Both the position numbers and the translations under genes were made by a program. Below, one piece after another: positions 9,769-20,065 of a stretch of DNA of 44,776 nt; position 1 is the stretch's first letter; every line of letters begins with the position of its first letter. Origin of the DNA: Sedimenticola hydrogenitrophicus (GTDB lineage: Bacteria > Pseudomonadota > Gammaproteobacteria > Chromatiales > Chromatiaceae); contig NZ_JANIOA010000036.1 of assembly GCF_025175675.1 (NCBI RefSeq), positions 1 through 44,776 on the forward strand, written 5' to 3'. The notes beneath the pieces are model-generated. The model was given only the letters and a program-made list of their open reading frames with translations, had not been told where the DNA came from and made no database searches.

Positions 9769-11142
9769 CTATAACAGCAGTCGGCGTATATCGGCCAACA
9801 GCGTCGACAGGAGGACCGTAAACCGGGCCGCCTGCGCCCCATCGATCACCCGGTGGTCATAGGAGAGCGAGAGCGGCAGCATCAGCCGCGGCTTGAACTT
9901 CCTGCCATTCCACACCGGTTTCGTGGCGGAGCGTGCCACCCCCAGGATCGCCACTTCCGGGGCATTGACGATGGGGGTGAAAGCGGTGCCGCCGATGCCG
10001 CCGAGACTGGAGATGGAGAAACAGCCTCCCTGCAGATCGGCCGGGGCCAACTTGCCCTGCCGGGCACGCTCACTTACCTCGGCCAGCTCGGCGGCCAGCT
10101 CGAGTATCGACTTGCTGTCGACCTGGCGCAGCACCGGCACCATCAGGCCGTTCGGCGTGTCCACCGCGACACCCATATTAAAGTAGCGCTTGTAGATCAG
10201 ACTCTCCCGATCCGGGCTGAGCGAGCTGTTGAATTCCGGCATCTCGCGCAGCGCGCCGACACAGGCCTTGATCAGGAACGGCAGAAAGGTGAGCTTGATA
10301 TCCTGCCGCGCGGCGGCCTCCTTCTGCTCGCGGCGAAACGCCTCCAGATCAGTAATGTCGGCCTCGTCGAACTGGGTGACATGGGGGATATTCAGCCAGC
10401 AGGCGGTCAGGTGAGCCCCGCCGATCTTCTTGATCCGGCTGAGCGGTTGCACCTCCACTTCGCCGAACCGGGTGAAATCCACCTCCGGCACTTCCGGCAG
10501 ACGCAGCGCCCCAGAGACCCGCGCGCCGCCACCCGCCCTGAGTGCCTGCTTGATAAAGCCCTGCACATCCTCCCGGGTGATGCGACCTTTTCTGCCGCTC
10601 CCCTGAACCTGGTCCAGATCGACCCCCAGCTCGCGGGCAAAGCTGCGCACCGAGGGGCTGGCGTGGGCCACGCGATGCGGCTCGTCCGCGGGGTGGGGCT
10701 GGACCGGCGGCGGCTGGGTCGCCTTGTCCCCCGGCAGGCGCCCGCCAGGTGGCCCCTCCACGGCGGAGGTCTCCTCTGACGACTCCGCTGGCACCCCTTC
10801 CCCCCCGGGGGCGGCTTCCTCAGTCTGTTGTTCCTCTGGCTGCGCGGCCGGGGCCTGTTGACCCTCTTCGCCCCCCGCTTCAGCCGGCGCTTCGGGTTCC
10901 TCATTCGCCTCAAGAATCAGCAGCAGATCGCCCTCGCCGATGGTGTCCCCCACCTTGACCTCGACCGACTTGACCACTCCGGCATGGGCCGCCGGTATCT
11001 CCATGGTGGCCTTGTCGCTCTCCAGGGTGACCAGTGAATCCTCCACCGCCACCCGGTCCCCCTTGGAGACCAGCACCTCGATCACTTCTACGCCGGAAAA
11101 ATCGCCGATGTCCGGCACCAGCTCTTTGATTTCACTCGCCAC
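9769..11142 (-). CDS. aceF: Pyruvate dehydrogenase E2, dihydrolipoyl acetyltransferase
   Basis: Core of the PDH complex; transfers acetyl groups to CoA. 457 aa. A single lipoyl domain has its lipoylated Lys44 in ESDKATME. A long Ala/Pro/Glu/Gln-rich flexible linker covers about 80-155. A peripheral-subunit-binding domain contains SVRSFARELGVDLDQVQG...KGRITREDV. The catalytic domain carries the HxxxDG motif SYDHRVIDG (His430, Asp434). E. coli AceF has three lipoyl domains; one is common in other proteobacteria. It starts 61 bp after aceE, in one operon. Confidence 0.95.
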   Translation of the reverse strand: MASEIKELVPDIGDFSGVEVIEVLVSKGDRVAVEDSLVTLESDKATMEIPAAHAGVVKSVEVKVGDTIGEGDLLLILEANEEPEAPAEAGGEEGQQAPAAQPEEQQTEEAAPGGEGVPAESSEETSAVEGPPGGRLPGDKATQPPPVQPHPADEPHRVAHASPSVRSFARELGVDLDQVQGSGRKGRITREDVQGFIKQALRAGGGARVSGALRLPEVPEVDFTRFGEVEVQPLSRIKKIGGAHLTACWLNIPHVTQFDEADITDLEAFRREQKEAAARQDIKLTFLPFLIKACVGALREMPEFNSSLSPDRESLIYKRYFNMGVAVDTPNGLMVPVLRQVDSKSILELAAELAEVSERARQGKLAPADLQGGCFSISSLGGIGGTAFTPIVNAPEVAILGVARSATKPVWNGRKFKPRLMLPLSLSYDHRVIDGAQAARFTVLLSTLLADIRRLLL

Positions 11143-11203
11143 CGCGGGCCTCCAGATTGTTTGTCATCCTTACACACCTGCGCTCGACCGCACCGTGCAG
11201 CAG

Positions 11204-13852
<2,649 letters not shown>

Positions 13853-14104
13853 GGGTCACGCTCACGCTCTTTAGTGCATAGATTCCGTTATCAAGAAATA
13901 CCCGGGACAGCTACGAAGTAAACCATTAACCCGGGCATTACTATTTGTTTTTTCAATTCTTTATATTGTTAATAACAATATACAGGAGTCGGCCGGCGCC
14001 CATCAACCGTAGGCGCAGAACGATCCCGCCAATGCTATGAGCATAGACGGTTGCCGGTGAAACGCGGGGGGCCGGCAGCGGCCCGGCCATCCGGGATGTC
14101 GCCT

Positions 14105-14281
14105 TAGGCGCAGGCCCCTGTGCCTCACCTGATCTATCGACACCGCCCCACCCGGCGGGCAACCAAGGGGGGTTGCCCCTACACAGAATCTGAAACAACC
14201 AACGCCCCACCCGTAGGGGCAGGCCCCTGTGCCTGACCTGATCTATCGACACTGCCCCACCGGTGGGCAATCCCCCCCTGG
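14105..14281. repeat. GTAGGGGCAGGCCCCTGTGCCT repeats, tandem pair
   Basis: Two adjacent copies (14105-14182 and 14212-14281) share GCAGGCCCCTGTGCCT, ACCTGATCTATCGACAC and GCGGGCAA/GTGGGCAA. The first ends in GGGGTTGCCCCTAC, complementary to its GTAGGGGC-type start. A third copy is at 18771-18829. The second copy runs straight into the terminator at 14284. Confidence 0.8.
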
Positions 14282-14283
14282 AC

Positions 14284-14323
14284 AAAAAAAAAGCATCCGC
14301 GGCTGGGTGCCGCGGATGCTTTT
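14284..14323 (-). terminator. Intrinsic terminator of the extended sulfur-globule gene
   Basis: On the minus strand, a perfect 11-bp stem GCATCCGCGGC / GCCGCGGATGC with a 5-nt loop is followed by a run of nine T. It lies 36 bp past the stop codon at 14359. Four A/T pairs also extend the stem. Confidence 0.9.
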
Positions 14324-14358
14324 GGGATGGAACCTGCCCCGGTGAAGGGCTTACATTA

Positions 14359-14928
14359 TCAGAGTTCGCGAGCGCTGTGACGCGTCTCCATTTCCTGGCG
14401 CCGGGCTGCCTGCTGCTCCCGGGCAGAAGCGCGCTGCGCCTCGACACGCTTCATCATCTCGACCCGGCGGGCCTCCATCTGTTTCTGCATCTCATCACGC
14501 CGGGCCTGTACATCCGCCGGCAGTTCGAACGGGGCATTGGGGGCGGCAAACGGCTGAGGCTGCTGGGCGGCGAACTGCTCGGCAAACTTGCGCTGCGCTT
14601 CCACCGCCTCCTGCATGGCCTTGGCCTGCTGTTCCGCGAACGCCTTCTGCTGCTGCTCCATCGCCTGCCGCTGCTCTTCGCTCAAAGGGGCGACCGGGGC
14701 ATAGGCACCATAATACGGATATCCGTAGTTCGGCTGGTTATAGCCATAACCGTCCCCATAGCCTGAAACACGACTGCGACCGCTGAAATTCATGCTGAAT
14801 GAGCCGTCGCCCACGCCGTTTCCGAAACCGTCACCCAGACCGTTCCATGGTCCGCCCCACCAGGCACTGGCCGTCATGGATACGGTTGAAAGGGCCGCCG
14901 CGGCGACCAGGGTTGCAATCTTCTTCAT
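14359..14928 (-). CDS. Sulfur globule protein-like exported protein with long coiled-coil C-terminus
   Basis: 189 aa from the ATG at 14928, chosen for an AGGA box about 8 nt upstream; a TTG two codons earlier is possible. The signal peptide ends in MTASA and the mature protein starts WWGGPWNG. Residues about 23-75 are Gly/Tyr/Asn-rich with GDGFGNGVGDG, FSMNFSGRS and GYGDGYGYNQPNYGYP, closely matching the smaller neighbour at 15086-15430. The rest (about 80-189) is different: Gln/Glu/Ala/Arg/Met-rich and strongly helical with probable coiled coil. Sulfur globule proteins of purple sulfur bacteria coat periplasmic sulfur. The N-terminal half supports that role; the helical tail is not typical of the known small proteins (about 8-11 kDa). 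Confidence 0.75.
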   Translation of the reverse strand: MKKIATLVAAAALSTVSMTASAWWGGPWNGLGDGFGNGVGDGSFSMNFSGRSRVSGYGDGYGYNQPNYGYPYYGAYAPVAPLSEEQRQAMEQQQKAFAEQQAKAMQEAVEAQRKFAEQFAAQQPQPFAAPNAPFELPADVQARRDEMQKQMEARRVEMMKRVEAQRASAREQQAARRQEMETRHSAREL

Positions 14929-15027
14929 TATCAAATTCCTTCCGTTGTATGCTTTTCAGCCCCTGGCCGCCGCCGTCCTGACTACCAACCTATGGCGTCA
15001 CGCCGCACGAACCGGGAACCGCTATTG

Positions 15028-15050
15028 TAAGGGTACGTCCCTGTACCACA
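15028..15050. repeat. Family D hairpin core, copy 1
   Basis: On the minus strand GTGGTACAGGGACGTACCC matches the core hairpin GTGGTACAGGAATGTACC at 23519-23536 and GTGGTGCAGGGGTGCACC at 34001-34018. It lies in the 157-bp gap between the two sulfur-globule genes and could act as an attenuator or RNA stabiliser. Confidence 0.5.
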
Positions 15051-15085
15051 CCCTTCCGTGGAGGGTTATATCGCTTTCGACCCGC

Positions 15086-15430
15086 TTACTTCGCCGGGGC
15101 CGGTGCTGCCGGGGCCGCCTGAGGGGCTACCGGGGCAACCGGATAACCGTAGGGGGCATAGCCGTAAGGCGCGCCATAAGGGGCGTAGCCGTAGGGGGCG
15201 CCGTACGGGCCGTAGCCGTAGTACGGATTCTGGTAGCCATAACCCCGACCGGCTCCGTACATGTTGCTGCGGCCGCTGAAGTTCATATTGAAATCGCCGG
15301 CGCCATCACCAAAACCATCGCCCATACCGTTCCAGGGACCACCACCCCAGGGACCGCCCCACCAGGCGGATGCGGAAGCAGAGGTAGCCAACAGAGCGGT
15401 AATTGCAGCAGCTTTAATAAATTTGTTCAT
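15086..15430 (-). CDS. Sulfur globule protein
   Basis: Small exported structural protein, 114 aa. The Shine-Dalgarno GGAGAG lies 6 nt before the ATG. The signal peptide (1-22) ends in SASASA and the mature protein starts [13 protein letters not shown]. Next come FNMNFSGRS and then Tyr/Gly/Pro/Ala repeats ([12 protein letters not shown] repeated), ending in an Ala/Pro tail. There is no cysteine in the mature part. Composition, size and the WWGGPWN/FNMNF signatures fit the sulfur globule proteins of Allochromatium-type bacteria, which form the protein envelope of periplasmic sulfur deposits. It lies upstream of the longer relative and may be co-transcribed with it. Confidence 0.82.
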   Translation of the reverse strand: MNKFIKAAAITALLATSASASAWWGGPWGGGPWNGMGDGFGDGAGDFNMNFSGRSNMYGAGRGYGYQNPYYGYGPYGAPYGYAPYGAPYGYAPYGYPVAPVAPQAAPAAPAPAK

Positions 15431-15749
15431 CGTATCTCTCCGTAAATTTAAGTCTCTATCTCCGGTGCGGAAGCATTGATACTGCGCGTCTTCCTGAAGT
15501 GAAGAATATTAGTAAATACTTAAATTGTATAATTCGAATTTTTTATGCGCTGGTTAAATTTAATTAATGGGTGATATCTCATCGGAGAGCCCGCCCGGAC
15601 ATGCGGACCCGGCGAGCGGTTATGGCCATTCCGAACCACGGAGTCGCTGCGATCCGGGAATAGCGACAGGTATCAGGTGGCGTTGATGCGGTTCGATTGC
15701 CTCAGCGCCCGCCGGCCGGATTTTCAGGCCAGACCACTATGTACCTGCC
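15431..15749. other. Gene-free promoter region upstream of the sulfur-globule genes
   Basis: No gene is seen. The part at 15500-15570 is AT-rich (ATTAGTAAATACTTAAATTG and TTAAATTTAATTAATGG) and probably contains the promoter for the minus-strand gene at 15430. TATAC/TACAAT-like boxes exist, but no single -35/-10 pair is convincing. Confidence 0.4.
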
Positions 15750-15780
15750 AAAAAAAACCCCTTCTCGCGGGAAGGGGTTA
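15750..15780 (-). terminator. Intrinsic terminator of mlaA
   Basis: Minus strand: stem AACCCCTTC / GAAGGGGTT with a short CCGCGA loop, followed by a T-run of about eight. It lies 21 bp past the mlaA stop codon. Confidence 0.88.
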
Positions 15781-15800
15781 TTCTGACCGGGGTGCCGGAA

Positions 15801-16523
15801 CTACTCATCCGCCTCCGGCGGTGGGGCGCCATCATAGACGTCATTACGACGTTTCTGCAGATAGGCGTCGCGCTGGAATTCATAGGGATCCAATGCCGCC
15901 TCTGCCAGCACCCGGCTTGCACTCAGCAGGTCGGCACGGGTATCGATGGCGCGCAGGCCGATCAGGCTGTTGCGCCAGTGGTTGGGTTTGACATAGCGTA
16001 CCGGATCGGTATACCAGTCAACCACCAGGCCCACGGTATCGCGACCGCTGCTCGGACCGAAGAACGGCAGCACGATATAGGGACCGGGATCCAGGCCCCA
16101 GGCGCCCATGGTCTGGCCGAAGTCCTCGCCATATTTCTGCATATTCATGTTGCTGGCCACGTCGATGAAACCAAGCAGGCCGATGGTGGAGTTGACCAGC
16201 ACCCGCCCCACGTCGCTGGCGGCGCGTTCCAGCTTGAACTGCAGCAGGTTGTTGATGGCCGAGCCCACATCGGCGAGATTACCGAAGAAGTTGCTGATGC
16301 CGGTATCCACGGGAGCCGGGGTGATCGCCTTGTAGCCCCTGGCCAGCGGCTCCATCAGGATATCATCCAGCCCTTCGTTGAATGAGTACACCCCCCGGTT
16401 GAATCCCTCGATCGGATCCCGTGGATCCGCAAACTCGCCGGTCGACGCACAGCCGGACAATACCGCTGCCAATAGTGATAGCAGCATGACCCGAATCGGC
16501 TTTAACAGACGCTCACCCTTCAT
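15801..16523 (-). CDS. mlaA: MlaA (VacJ) outer-membrane lipoprotein
   Basis: Outer-membrane part of the Mla pathway that keeps outer-leaflet lipid asymmetry by removing misplaced phospholipids with the porin and MlaC. 240 aa. Lipobox LSGC gives lipidated Cys25. Family motifs DPRDPIEGFNRGVYSFN (33-49) and GPYIVLPFFGPSSGRD are present. Length is close to E. coli MlaA (251 aa). An AAGGA box lies upstream of the ATG. The inner-membrane mlaFEDCB genes are not in the window; MlaA is often encoded apart from them. Confidence 0.93.
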   Translation of the reverse strand: MKGERLLKPIRVMLLSLLAAVLSGCASTGEFADPRDPIEGFNRGVYSFNEGLDDILMEPLARGYKAITPAPVDTGISNFFGNLADVGSAINNLLQFKLERAASDVGRVLVNSTIGLLGFIDVASNMNMQKYGEDFGQTMGAWGLDPGPYIVLPFFGPSSGRDTVGLVVDWYTDPVRYVKPNHWRNSLIGLRAIDTRADLLSASRVLAEAALDPYEFQRDAYLQKRRNDVYDGAPPPEADE

Positions 16524-16640
16524 TTTTTCTTATCCTTAACAGACCAACATGCTTGATTTATAAAAAATTGTGACTCGTTCCCCAAACAGAGACGAAATTT
16601 ATCATATTTGACTATCCGTCACACCCATAAAACAGAATTA

Positions 16641-17537
16641 TCAGTATTTTCTGACGATCCGATAGCCGCGCCGCTCCAACAGTCTGAGGATCCCCTGCTC
16701 GCCCGGCAGGTGCAGGGCACCTACCGCGACAAACACGCCGCCCCGCGCCAGTGGCGCTTCCAGCCGTTCAACCATGCGCCGGTTCCGCTCGTCGACCGCC
16801 TTGGCTTGAAAGCGCTCGACCAGCGGCTCGGTACTCCCGCCAACTAGCTGCCGGTTGATCTCCACCAGCCCCGCCAGGTCACGATCGAGATAGCGGTCGA
16901 GCAGTGCTTGAAAGATTGTCGGCAGCTGTTCGAAATTATTTAACGTATCACGCAACAAAAGGACCTGATCCTCTTCGGACAGGGAATCAAACAGGTCCAA
17001 CTGCTCGCGGATGGTCTCAAGCCCGGCCACCTCCTTGTTCAACTCCAGCGCCCGTCTGTAGAGTACGAGATCGAGAAACAGACCGGTCTCGGATGGCGGC
17101 AGACTCAGCATGATAGCCAGGGCCCACGGCTTGTAGTAGCGAAGCGCCGCCTCGGGTAGACCCAACCGCGCAGCCGTCGCCACCGTCTCCCTATAGAGGG
17201 CGGGGTCGAGGATGTCGCGTAGCTCCCGCCCATCGTCAAGCAGCATTGCCGCCACTGACGCGAGCAGACTGGCCCCATCCATATTCACTTCCACAAGGAG
17301 GCGCGGGGACTCGACAAAGGCCCGCTCCACCGGCCCCGGCAGGGCCAGCACCCGGGGATCTTCAGAATGCATGGTGCCAAACAGGTAGCCGACCGGCTCC
17401 CCATCCCGCTCAACCTGGAACAGCAGCCCCTGGGAGAACGGCAGCTCGGCGGCACGCAGGGGCGTCAGCCAGGCGATGGATACCATCAACAGCAGCAGCA
17501 TGCCGCACAGCAGCCGTTCTTTCCGATCCTGTCGCAT
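16641..17537 (-). CDS. TraB/GumN family protein, exported
   Basis: 298 aa. N-terminal signal peptide or membrane anchor (about 8-30, ending LRAA). TraB/GumN motifs: GTMHS at 54-58, a conserved Glu in LLVEVN, the central YYKPWAL, and VGALHLPGEQG from 272. The family has a fold related to the EreA/ChaN group and has been proposed to be a metalloprotease or hydrolase; the first His (GTMHS) and the last (ALHLPG) are the expected functional residues. It is 117 bp upstream of mlaA on the same strand, so co-transcription is possible. Confidence 0.85.
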   Translation of the reverse strand: MRQDRKERLLCGMLLLLMVSIAWLTPLRAAELPFSQGLLFQVERDGEPVGYLFGTMHSEDPRVLALPGPVERAFVESPRLLVEVNMDGASLLASVAAMLLDDGRELRDILDPALYRETVATAARLGLPEAALRYYKPWALAIMLSLPPSETGLFLDLVLYRRALELNKEVAGLETIREQLDLFDSLSEEDQVLLLRDTLNNFEQLPTIFQALLDRYLDRDLAGLVEINRQLVGGSTEPLVERFQAKAVDERNRRMVERLEAPLARGGVFVAVGALHLPGEQGILRLLERRGYRIVRKY

Positions 17538-17686
17538 CGCTATCCAGATTGGTTCAAGGTGAGGACCTGTATTTTGTTTACCCGCCTGACTCGGCGCGAC
17601 GGCGGGAAAAGTGTTGGCCGCGAATGAAGGAAAATAGACGTGTATAGGGAAATACGCAAATGCCGATCCGGGATCGGAGTTCGAGT

Positions 17687-17944
17687 GTAACTACCCACGG
17701 GGTAAGGATGTAGGGTGGATAAGCCGGTAGGCGCATCCACCAATGCTACGGGATGATTGGCCTGCCTTGCCGGCCTCACACGATGGCTTGCCTCCTCGAA
17801 TCCGGCCCCTTTTTCAGCGCCTGCCCAAACTCGCTTCGCTCAAACAAGGGCAGGCTTGAATCTGAAAAAGGGGCCGGATTCGAGGCGCCATCAAGATCGG
17901 CCAACAAGGCAGGCCAATCACTTACAGACCGGTTGAGTAGTTAC
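17687..17944. repeat. Family A nested-palindrome element, copy 3, with nested insertion
   Basis: Same element as 7780-7986 in opposite orientation, from GTAAC (17687) to GTTAC (17944). It has an extra 51 bp at 17704-17754 near the B end. The extra piece (GTAGGGTGGATAAGCCGG...GCGCATCCACCAATGC) is flanked by ACGGGGT (17697-17703) and ACGGGAT (17748-17754). The rest of the 530-bp gap before rnt has no gene; a small CCGGGcGTGT/ACACCCGG hairpin lies at 17995-18021. Confidence 0.9.
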
Positions 17945-18067
17945 GTTCGGGCTTGAAATGCCGGCGTACGCTAATAGCTGATTTGCCGAGTCGTCCGGGC
18001 GTGTTTTTTTCTGACACCCGGATGTTCTGATCGAAAACCGGGGCCGATTCCATTATCCTGTGCCGCT

Positions 18068-18730
18068 ATGACAGACTACCCCATCAATCCGGCTATTGCG
18101 CAACGCTTCCGAGGCTTTCTTCCCGTGGTGGTTGATGTGGAGACCGCCGGTTTCAATGCCAAAACCGATGCCCTGCTGGAGATCGCCGCCGTTATCCTGG
18201 TGATCGACGAAGACGGTCTGCTCCATACCACCCCCTGTCACGCCCGCCATGTCGCCCCGTTTCCCGGTGCCAACCTGGAACCCAAGGCGCTGGAGTTTAA
18301 CGGCATCGACCCCGACCACCCGTTTCGCAACGCCCTGCCGGAAAAGCAGGCGCTGAACGAGATCTTCACACCGATCCGCCAGGCGGTGAAGGCCAGCGGT
18401 TGCAATCGGGCAATCCTGGTGGGCCACAACGCCTTTTTTGACCTCGGATTTCTGAATGCGGCGGTGGCGCGGACCGGTATCAAGCGCAACCCGTTCCACC
18501 CCTTCAGCACCTTCGATACGGTGTCGCTGGCGGGACTCGCCTATGGCCAGACGGTGTTGGCCAAGGCCGCCATGGCCGCCGGCCTGGAGTGGGACAACAG
18601 CGAGGCCCATTCGGCCATTTATGACACCGAGAAAACCGCCGAACTGTTCTGCCGGATCGTCAATCAGTGGCAACAGCAATCGACGGAAAGACCCTGGCTA
18701 CCGCAAGGCGCGTTCGGCGGAGCAGGATAG
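18068..18730 (+). CDS. rnt: Ribonuclease T
   Basis: 3'-to-5' exoribonuclease of the DEDDh class; trims tRNA 3' ends and matures stable RNA. 220 aa. All catalytic residues are visible and, from memory, fall at the E. coli positions: Asp23 and Glu25 (VVDVETAG), Asp125 ([11 protein letters not shown]), Asp150 (STFDT), His181 and Asp186 ([13 protein letters not shown]). It is convergent with grxD; the two are also close neighbours in other gammaproteobacteria. They share the bidirectional terminator at 18844-18881. Confidence 0.96.
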   Translation: MTDYPINPAIAQRFRGFLPVVVDVETAGFNAKTDALLEIAAVILVIDEDGLLHTTPCHARHVAPFPGANLEPKALEFNGIDPDHPFRNALPEKQALNEIFTPIRQAVKASGCNRAILVGHNAFFDLGFLNAAVARTGIKRNPFHPFSTFDTVSLAGLAYGQTVLAKAAMAAGLEWDNSEAHSAIYDTEKTAELFCRIVNQWQQQSTERPWLPQGAFGGAG

Positions 18731-18770
18731 GCAGACGCCAGCCAACGGCGCCGCCATCCGGCTGCGCGCC

Positions 18771-18829
18771 GTAGGGGCAGGCCCCTGTGCCTGCCCATGC
18801 CCCGGGCAACCACGGGGGGTTGCCCCTAC
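18771..18829. repeat. GTAGGGGCAGGCCCCTGTGCCT repeat, copy 3
   Basis: Starts GTAGGGGCAGGCCCCTGTGC and ends GGGGGTTGCCCCTAC, which pairs with its start. It matches the tandem pair at 14105-14281. Like that pair it is followed by an ATCC...CCTGGACAAAAAAA stretch and then a terminator. Confidence 0.8.
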
Positions 18830-18843
18830 GGCCATCCCTGGAC

Positions 18844-18881
18844 AAAAAAACCGGCAACGCATCGCTGCGTGCCGGTTTTTT
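18844..18881. terminator. Bidirectional intrinsic terminator between rnt and grxD
   Basis: AAAAAAA, then CCGGCAACGCA, loop TCGC, TGCGTGCCGG and TTTTTT. It is a ~10-bp stem with one unpaired base, flanked by A-run and T-run, so it can stop transcripts from both convergent genes. Confidence 0.9.
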
Positions 18882-18895
18882 CCGCGTGTGCGGGT

Positions 18896-19216
18896 TTACT
18901 TGCCGGCGGCCTCGGCGGTCATCTTCTGCAGCTCACCGGTCTGGTGCAGCTCCAGGGTGATGTCGCAACCGCCCACCAGTTCGCCCTTGATATAGAGTTG
19001 CGGAAAAGTCGGCCAGTCGGCATAGCGGGGGAGATTCTCGAAAATCTCCGGGTCCGACAACACATTGACGTAAGCGAACTCTACGCCACAGTCCTGCAGT
19101 GCCGCGGCGGCGCGGGATGAGAAGCCACACTGGGGAAACTGTGGTGTCCCCTTCATGTACAACACTATGGGGTTGCCCTCAACCTGCTCTTTGATTCGCT
19201 CCAAAACGTCCATCAT
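18896..19216 (-). CDS. grxD: Monothiol glutaredoxin (Grx4 type)
   Basis: Single-domain CGFS glutaredoxin of 106 aa; carries or delivers [2Fe-2S] clusters with glutathione and BolA-type partners. Active Cys30 is in PQCGFSSRA. Glutathione-binding TFPQLYIKGELVGGCDI is present. Two ATG codons stand side by side (19216 and 19213); the AGAGGTG box is better spaced for the second. Length is close to E. coli Grx4 (115 aa). Confidence 0.95.
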   Translation of the reverse strand: MMDVLERIKEQVEGNPIVLYMKGTPQFPQCGFSSRAAAALQDCGVEFAYVNVLSDPEIFENLPRYADWPTFPQLYIKGELVGGCDITLELHQTGELQKMTAEAAGK

Positions 19217-19333
19217 TCACCTCTGTGTAAAAACTGACTCTGGGCGGCAGATGGGGTCATCCGCCGACGATTTCAAGGGCAGCGCCCTGCCACCCCCTGG
19301 TTCGATGCATTTACCATGCATAGGTTCAACCTG

Positions 19334-19783
19334 TCAAAACGGCTTGGCCGCGCCGATGACGATGGTCACCAGTCCCAGCACCAGATTGATACCGATAATC
19401 CGGCGCATCACCGCCAGCCGCGCACCGGCCTGGGGCAGCTCCCCGGCCTGGAGCGCCCGCCCCATCTGCCGGTAGGGCAGGAAGTAGATGTAGCAGAACA
19501 GCGCCACCATGGCCAGGCCGATCCCCTGCATGATGTGCACGTGGAGACCCGCCCCGGCCCCCAGTATGCCGAACTGGATGGCGTAGCCACTGCCCAGGAT
19601 CAGGACAATGGCCAGCCAGACCCAGGGGAAAAACCGGTCCAGGGTGCGCTTCATCAGGGGCAGGCGCTGCGGCGGTTCCAGCACCTCGACGGCCGCCGGA
19701 CGCAACGCCATGTGGGCAAAGAACATCCCCCCGACCCACACGACCACACCCAGCAAGTGCAAGGTTATTATTACTGAATACAT
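19334..19783 (-). CDS. CopD-like four-helix membrane protein
   Basis: 149 aa with four predicted transmembrane helices (about 4-26, 50-72, 78-102, 124-146). Family features are His9 and the GVVVWVGGMFFAHMALRP segment with His24, plus GLHVHIMQG before the third helix. CopD-domain proteins have been linked to copper import or heme binding; conserved His could bind heme or metal, but this is inference. The gene stands alone, 117 bp downstream of the grxD start region on the same strand order (CopD first). Confidence 0.7.
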   Translation of the reverse strand: MYSVIITLHLLGVVVWVGGMFFAHMALRPAAVEVLEPPQRLPLMKRTLDRFFPWVWLAIVLILGSGYAIQFGILGAGAGLHVHIMQGIGLAMVALFCYIYFLPYRQMGRALQAGELPQAGARLAVMRRIIGINLVLGLVTIVIGAAKPF

Positions 19784-19901
19784 AAGTTATTTCCTTTAAT
19801 GAAACTTCCCCGGTCGCCTTTGTCCCGCTCACCGGCTCAGGCGGCAGCAATTCTAAATATGACCTTAAGTAGTCGTTTAATTATCCAGGTCTGATTAAAA
19901 G

Positions 19902-19981
19902 GAACCACGGATGGACACAGATTCACACAGATAGGAGCTTAGAATTCTGAATCCGTGCTCATCTGTGTGAATCCGTGGTTC
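19902..19981. repeat. GAACCACGGAT palindromic repeat
   Basis: Inverted repeat with arms 19902-19932 and 19951-19981; the outer 11 bp (GAACCACGGAT / ATCCGTGGTTC) pair perfectly and the inner parts (CACAGATTCACACAGAT, ATCTGTGTGAATC) cross-pair. This type of element is widespread in bacterial intergenic DNA. Nothing else is seen in the 282-bp gap 19784-20065. Confidence 0.75.
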
Positions 19982-20065
19982 TCCAGGGTCCTGCCCAACC
20001 AGTATGCCCGGTGTCAATTAATGCGTCCGTAATGCCTCACCCCTCGGCATATTTAGAATTGCTGC

